From Alnus glutinosa (Eukaryota; Streptophyta; Magnoliopsida; Fagales; Betulaceae): a stretch of DNA of 64,000 nt. Numbering within the stretch: the first letter of the stretch is position 1; every line of letters starts with the position of its first letter. Below are positions 58,588 through 64,000 of this stretch, piece after piece. The stretch spans positions 1,754,001 to 1,818,000 of the forward strand of contig NC_084888.1 of assembly GCF_958979055.1 (NCBI RefSeq), written 5' to 3'. Both the position numbers and the translations under genes were made by a program. The notes beneath the pieces were generated by a model. That model saw only the letters and a program-made list of their open reading frames with translations, had not been told where the DNA came from and searched no databases.

Positions 58588-60581
58588 TTCCCAAATCATG
58601 CAGTCAATCAAATAGAGAGCATAAAAAAGTGTTTTTAAGCAAGTTCCCAGTCAGTTCTACATCCTTTATGGTATGAAAATTTCTTTTCCAACAAATTGTC
58701 CACATAATGCAAAGAGAAGCTGCCCAACAAATCTCGCCTTTTTCATGATGACTAAGTTCTCGCTTAATGTAAACACTTCTATCACAGTCCAAGGCATCAC
58801 CAAATGCACTCCAAATGAAGTTAAGGCCGATGACCCCAGTTCTCTAGCCACAACACAATGTAAAACAAGATGTTCACCATCTTAACAGAGTTCCTACACA
58901 TGCAACATCTACCCACAATAATTTTTCCCCTTTTTCTCAATCTCAGTAGTCAATATTTTACCTAAAGCTGTTGTTCATCAAAAAATGCCACTTTTCTTGG
59001 TACCTTTTCATTCATTTCGCAAATATACTTTTCTTGTTGAAACTTAGGAGTAGAGCAATTAGCATATAGATAATAACATACTACAGATGTCGTAATGACC
59101 AAATATACCTGTATCCAGATGGAAAGAGGAATGGATAAGGTTGAAATATATTTCCACTATCATATCGAGGAGGAGACTCCACATTCAGACTTTCTTGAAT
59201 AGCTTTGGCAAGCTGTTCATCTTCCTCCAATTGAGCTTTTGTGAGATGTTCATCTTCCTCCAATTGAGCTTTAGTGAGATGTTCCTCTTCCTCAGAATGA
59301 GCTCTAGTAAGATGTTCCTCTTCCTCGGAATGAGCTCTAGAATGAGCTCTAGTAAGATGTTCATCTTCCTCGGAATGAGCTCTAGTAAGATGTTCATCTT
59401 CATTCGATCGAGCTCTTGCAAGGTGTTCATCTTCATCTGATTGAGGTTCCTCACCTAAAAAAAGAAAAAAGAAAATGGAAGATGAGACTTCAGGCTGCCT
59501 TTGATTTCAATACAAGTAACTTCTGCATTAGAAGATAATACCTTAATTTTTTTTCTCTCATCTAAATGTACGCTCTCCACGTATGAATTATTTACTACAG
59601 TTTAAGGAGACTCTCATTGTTCATTAGGCATTCATTTATCTCAGCTTAATGACTTTGGTAGCATTTACACATTTAGAGTAATCTGACCGGTATCATATGT
59701 TAAGCAATTAAGCGTGCAACCTGATCTGAAGAGGAGAAGAAAGAGGTCCTCGCAAGAAAAAGAGCTCAACAGCTTCTTTTACTGGAAGAAAGATACTCCA
59801 AGATTTCATTCATGCAGGTTCATGACTAAACATTCTTATAACCACTTGTATCAGCAAAATAATTTATAGATATAACAAAAACTTTCCTAACATTATGGCC
59901 CTTAATCAGCAAACCGCATGATGATTTAAAAGAATGAACATAATCTTCTGATAGAAAATAAAGATCAAACATAAAAGCATATAGGAGCAGTTCATATATA
60001 CAAAGCAAGTACTCAAGGTATACCTTTACGCTTCATGGTGAATATCTTTCAATGTGCTATTGTAAGGTAACTAAAATACTGAGTCATCAATCTTCTTTAA
60101 TAAAATTCTTAAGAACCTTCCCAGATAACAATTGAGTGATGATGAGGTCAACACAGACAAACAGTGAAACTTACCAATCACTTTTTTCCCTTTCAGTTCT
60201 TCTTCTGAAAGGGACATTGCAATAACATAATCAAGTTCTTCTCTCTCAGTATCTGTCAATTCATCCTGCATCCAAGTTTTCCCATTAACAATGGACAATA
60301 ATTGAAACAAGCTAGCATATAATTTGAGCAAAAATATCACTTCAGAATCTACTCTGAAATGAACTTGTACAATTCTATTCTACGAATCGGCTATTGCTAG
60401 TGAATAGGCTAGCTTAAACATATTATAGATGAGCAGGAGCCACATGGTGGTATCTATAAAAGGCAGAAATTACGATTACCACTGAATTACGAGGCTCGTT
60501 CCAAATTCTTTCCTCTCCATATCTCCCATGATATTGCCCTCTATGGCTAGAACCTTTAAGAATCTTGGTCAGCCAACCCAT
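54125..60581 (-). CDS. DAR1: DA1-related protein DAR1: UIM + LIM + zinc peptidase, 11 exons
   Basis: Coding exons: 60480-60581, 60175-60265, 59109-59454, 57003-57123, 56784-56867, 55438-55557, 55068-55280, 54893-54955, 54676-54794, 54538-54596, 54125-54462. All are GT-AG with matching phases, giving 551 aa. The start is [12 protein letters not shown], the family N-terminus. UIM 1 lies at about 43-58 ([15 protein letters not shown]). An expanded UIM-like array at 70-154 ends in a full UIM ([13 protein letters not shown]). A LIM domain starts with C182/C185/H203/C206. The C-terminal DA1 peptidase has HEMMH at 429-433 followed by [10 protein letters not shown]1 proteins are ubiquitin-activated peptidases that limit organ growth (family knowledge). 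[14 protein letters not shown] and NLRPEVEEG favour DAR1 over DA1. A Ser-rich loop follows about residue 468. A further 5'UTR exon may lie near 61975-62100, with donor gtaaga at about 61970. Confidence 0.93.
55952..56530. repeat. LTR-like repeat in DAR1 intron 5
   Basis: The segment begins with 'gattgagtcccacattgg', a phrase common in plant LTR and TRIM elements. It repeats 'cccaacatgcta' about 55 bp apart and runs through a leader-like stretch to an A-run at about 56469-56491. Exact ends and target duplication were not found, so solo LTR is only a suggestion. Confidence 0.35.
56741..56762. repeat. (GA)n microsatellite in DAR1 intron 5
   Basis: A GA run of about 22 bp lies just before the acceptor-distal end of the intron, near the exon at 56784. 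Confidence 0.9.
58551..58578. repeat. (CA)n microsatellite in DAR1 intron 3
   Basis: A CA run of about 28 bp lies in the largest DAR1 intron (57124-59108, 1985 bp). The rest of that intron shows no recognisable gene. Confidence 0.9.
59186..59440 (-). repeat. 33-bp coding minisatellite encoding UIM-like units in DAR1 exon 3
   Basis: Seven units of 11 codons (consensus [11 protein letters not shown]) lie head to tail, plus one 12-bp partial unit (SRAH) after the third. Nucleotide identity between neighbours is high (gaggaagatgaacatct shared). The tract stays open in other frames on both strands, which explains two extra ORFs there. Confidence 0.92.
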
Positions 60582-63500
60582 AACGTAAAATGTTATTCGC
60601 CTTTAGGCTGCAAGCTTTTCCCTGCACCCAAGTTTTTAATTTGACTTAAAGAATCATGTTTCAATTGGCAAAAGGAAATTCGATAGGTGCTCCAAAACAT
60701 CTCAGGCAATTGCGGGTGGCTCTTATAATCCTATTTTTATGTATACCGCTGTTTGAGAAGTTCATACAAACATCAATACCGAGAGTGAACTAGAATTAAT
60801 GTTTGTTGCTGTCTGGAAAAGTGTAATATGAGGAAAACACAGAAGAGGGTTCTAAGATTAATTCTAGGACGGTAAAGCATGTGTTTGAACAATTTATATA
60901 ATATATAAGACGTAGAATGCAATGAAGTTGAAGGTAATGGCAATCTCAAAACAAGCAAAATCATTCGAAGTGAGATTGGGAAACATATACCAAAACCATG
61001 CCTCACAATTTGATTAGTGTCTTAATATGGTACAGGCGTTCCAGATTTTGAGGCAGTAGTTCTATAGAGAAATTGGGGAGGGATGTAAGAGCGAAATACC
61101 GAAATAACATACTGGTCATTCTCAGAGAGTGTTCACTAGCCTGGAAGAGAAGCCATAGCTACGCTCTTCAAAAGATTTAGATCATATCAAAGAGAAATAA
61201 ACTTTCTGGATTTCAATTCTTTGCGTATACACGCAGTTACAATAAAAGAATATGGAAACCCAATCTAAACAAATCGCTTTATCCTTCATCAATTGAGCAT
61301 GTAATGAAAGAACACTTTACTTACCCAAAAAAAGAGTAATAAAATCACTCGCCGAGATACAAACTTGCCCACAATGCTTCAAAATTCCTATCTGATGTGC
61401 AAACAGTGGCCTAAATAAATAGGCTGAAAAATCAGCCAAATACTATGGAACCCCTTATCTATATGGAAACACCCAGACCCATACAATTATGATTAAAAAA
61501 AACCAGAGCAACTGGAATCTCCCACCTTTACAATTTTCAGATGATAATAATATGACAGGTGATACTGACATGACGCCAAAAAGGTAACACCAACTTTCAG
61601 GAAACTCACCGGAAGCAGATTTAAGAATCTGTAGAGACAATATAATCTGATGAATCCCAGATCAGATAAAATTCCCAATACCCATGATTGCGCAGTCACC
61701 AAAGAAGAATTAGAGGACATCAAAGATGTTATCTTTCATATTCTGAATTGCCTTTTAGCCCTGCAAAGCACTGACCCTTTTCTAATAAAGCCATAATCAC
61801 AAAAACATCTTAGTAGGAGGAATGAAAAAATATAAAAGAGAAGAGTACGTGACCCAAGAGTTAAGTGGGAGAGTACTTGGATCCTACGCTAAAAAACCAG
61901 GCTTAGAGGGTAAAAAACAAAAACGAAAACAATGGTTGGAATTGTTCGGAACTTGATCAACTACTCTTATCTTACCTTCCTTAAAAACCACCAAAGAGAC
62001 CGGTTGAAGCTGTGGGCTTGTGTTGAAATTCTAAAGACTTTCTTCTTTTGCTTGTGGGGTCCTCTATCCTGAACCCATTTTCCTCCACACTTCCGCAAAG
62101 TGTCAAATCCCCCATTGAACCGTTCTCCTTCTGATTGACAAAGATGTCATGAGGTGAAAGTGGGTGATTTTTTTGATCTTCCGTTCAGTTTTATGGTTAC
62201 CAGGAGTAACCAGTGACCGTTTACGTCTTTGTTCTTTGCACTCTGATGCCTCCAAGTCAGCCAGCCGGCCAGAGGGACCCATTTGTTTACCCCACAGTGA
62301 GATTGTGCCCACATACCCCAGATATTTACAATCATATTTATTTAGTTTAACAATTACAAAACGTCATTTTTAAAAATATAATTAAGCGTTTGGTAAAATT
62401 AAAATTTAGTCTCTAAAATTGTGCTTTTTTAAAACATGTATTTAAAAAAAAATAAATAAATAAATTATATTTAGTCATTTCCTTTCTTCCAAAATTTTAT
62501 CCATTTTTTAATGGATGGTTTTCATAAGGTTGAAATAAATTTTTCTAATTCAATTTATATCAATGCTACATACAATAGCTAGGCACCGTACTATATAAGT
62601 TAGCACATACTTCATGTACAAAACAAATGTATAATATATGGTAATAGTTTATTAATTAATTGTGTATTTTATAGTTGGCTGGTGATACGATGCGGTAATA
62701 ATCCTTTTTTTTTTTTTTTTTAATTCAAAGCAGTTAGGTGCTGATGTGCTCAAAACAGAGATTAAGACCTTCTTCACATGCATCACAACCACTGAGTTTC
62801 TTTCAGTGGACGTAATCTCATTTCTATGGTTATTATTATTATTGATTATAAAATATTATTCCTTTCCCTCCTTTGACATTAGCAGATGAGCAAGCACATG
62901 CTCAGTAGCTTCCATTGAGTGAGTAATGGTCCCCTAAAGCCTCAAGTGATGAATTAATGAATATTAACTTGTCCAGTGGCTTTTTCTCTTCTTCTTTTTC
63001 ACATGCAATACAACCGGAAAGGGCTACAAGGGGATTTTTTGCCCTACAGATTCAGATCAAGAGGCCGGGAAGAAAAAAAAATCACTGAAAATGCTTTCGA
63101 ATACATGGTGGAAAGCGACCCACTTAGTTAAATAGAAGCGGCTTGGATTTGCCATCTTTTTAGAAGGATTTAGAGGGATATTCATGGCCTAAATTAACCA
63201 TCATTAAGTTTGTGAACCACTTTATTATCGGCCCGATTGAAAAGCATAATGGCAGCATCTTGCCCAATGCCACATGCACCCATATATGGGGTACCTAACT
63301 CGGTCACCTTGGAATTTGATTGGAGGAAACTACTAGAGAGGCAGATTTATAAGGAAAATGTGTGTTATAAGTTAATGATTTTGATTGGGTCGGGATATAA
63401 GTAGATACCCCACGAGCGATGGAATCACTTTCCATAAGAAAGCAAGCACTCTCAGCCGACCATTTGGTTTTTGCTTTGGCCTTTCCCCCTCGTGTCCTCA

Positions 63501-64000
63501 TGCTAATGTGCTTTTTTTTTTTTCCCTTTCCATTAACCAAAGTCGTTATAAAGTCCAATTGAAATGCGATGGCGATTTTGATGTCTACTATTGTGGTTGG
63601 CGAGGTTGTTAGGTTCAAGTCTATAATTACTTTTAATTAATCTATCTTTCGTCCATCTCTATTGAATGAATGTGTAAATTTATCATTGAATTTGTGGGTC
63701 TCATAAATTCATTTATAAATTTACGAAAACGATGGTTAGGAAATCGAAGATCGGATGGAAAATGATGGTTAGGAGATCGATGATCAGATGGAAAATGAAG
63801 TGTAGATTGGCTCAACGGCAAAACGTCTTGATTTTCATAAATTTTTCCTCTTTTTCTTGAAATCTTATCTAAAAAGTAAAACAAAGAAAGAAATTGCGAC
63901 CCACTAGTTCATGCATGACGGAGTCTTATAGCGGTGTAAATGAATAGATCTATTGATAAACAGTTCGAGTTTGACACGTATAAATTCGACTTTAGTTTGA
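60582..64000. other. DAR1 upstream region and flank, no further gene seen
   Basis: The first ~1.4 kb is probably a DAR1 leader intron (acceptor gtgcag near 60625, donor near 61970), followed by a candidate first exon and promoter around 62.0-62.3 kb. Beyond this the DNA is AT-rich. A 33-bp tandem duplication at 63725-63790 (gaaaacgatggttaggaaat..., twice) is the only distinct structure. No protein similarity is recognised. Confidence 0.5.
63725..63790. repeat. 33-bp tandem duplication
   Basis: Two adjacent 33-bp units (gaaaacgatggttagg... and gaaaatgatggttagg...) differ at about four positions. They are followed by the start of a third unit (gaaaatga). Confidence 0.85.

Noticed and set aside
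59141-59454. 99-aa (+) and 89-aa (-) ORFs over DAR1 exon 3
   Set aside because: A 33-bp (multiple of three) tandem repeat stays open in alternative frames; the real frame is fixed by the UIM, LIM and splice phases.
1-64000. CRISPR arrays, operons, prophage, riboswitches or tRNA/rRNA genes
   Set aside because: None was seen. The tandem repeats present are microsatellites and minisatellites without unique spacers, and no tRNA-like A/B-box cloverleaf was recognised by eye. A tRNAscan-SE run would settle the latter.

Overview
This is nuclear DNA from a flowering plant, most likely a woody eudicot. The evidence is AT-rich intergenic DNA full of (AT)n, (GA)n and poly-A/T runs, GT-AG introns, intronless LysM-receptor and PPR genes, and CACTA, MITE and LINE relics. 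The species cannot be fixed from the sequence. There are no bacterial, phage, CRISPR or organellar signatures.

Eight protein-coding genes are supported. In order: (1) an RMA-type membrane-anchored RING E3 ligase (1360-2052, +) with a 5'UTR intron; (2) an intronless GATL galacturonosyltransferase-like gene of family GT8 (13980-15023, +); (3) a 12-exon PQ-loop (YPQ/SWEET-superfamily type) membrane transporter (24769-27973, -); (4) a CML41-like EF-hand protein (36527-37114, +); (5) a four-exon COR413 cold-regulated membrane protein (42783-45323, +), mostly invisible to ORF finding and reconstructed here from splice sites; (6) a LYK4-type LysM receptor-like (pseudo)kinase (48119-49993, +); (7) an intronless mitochondrial-type PPR protein (50591-52543, -); (8) an 11-exon DA1-related DAR1 ubiquitin-receptor/peptidase gene (54125-60581, -). 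The exon structures of genes 3, 5 and 8 were assembled by hand. Every junction is GT-AG and keeps phase, giving proteins of 405, 183 and 551 aa.

The genes do not form a pathway. The gene set looks like an ancestral eudicot synteny block: GATL2/CML41/COR413, LYK4/COR413 and PQ-loop/DAR1/COR413 are, as far as I recall, neighbours in three separate Arabidopsis regions.

The space between genes is mobile-element debris. It includes a CACTA element with a perfect 3-bp target duplication nested in an older fold-back element (38.9-40.8 kb), and two non-LTR insertions with clear target duplications (0.73-1.1 kb, inside the RMA 5'UTR intron, and 37.5-38.4 kb). It also includes a broken LINE (22.1-22.9 kb), several MITE-like fold-backs (7.5, 20.3, 23.6, 30.3, 31.0, 47.2, 47.5 and 52.9 kb), a Harbinger-like element with TTA target duplications (2.8-3.8 kb), and LTR-like repeats in introns of the COR413 and DAR1 genes.

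No wholly new biological system was found. The most unusual items are a 33-bp minisatellite that multiplies a UIM-like motif in DAR1, a 75-nt stop-free intron beside the DAR1 peptidase motif, and the nested transposons.
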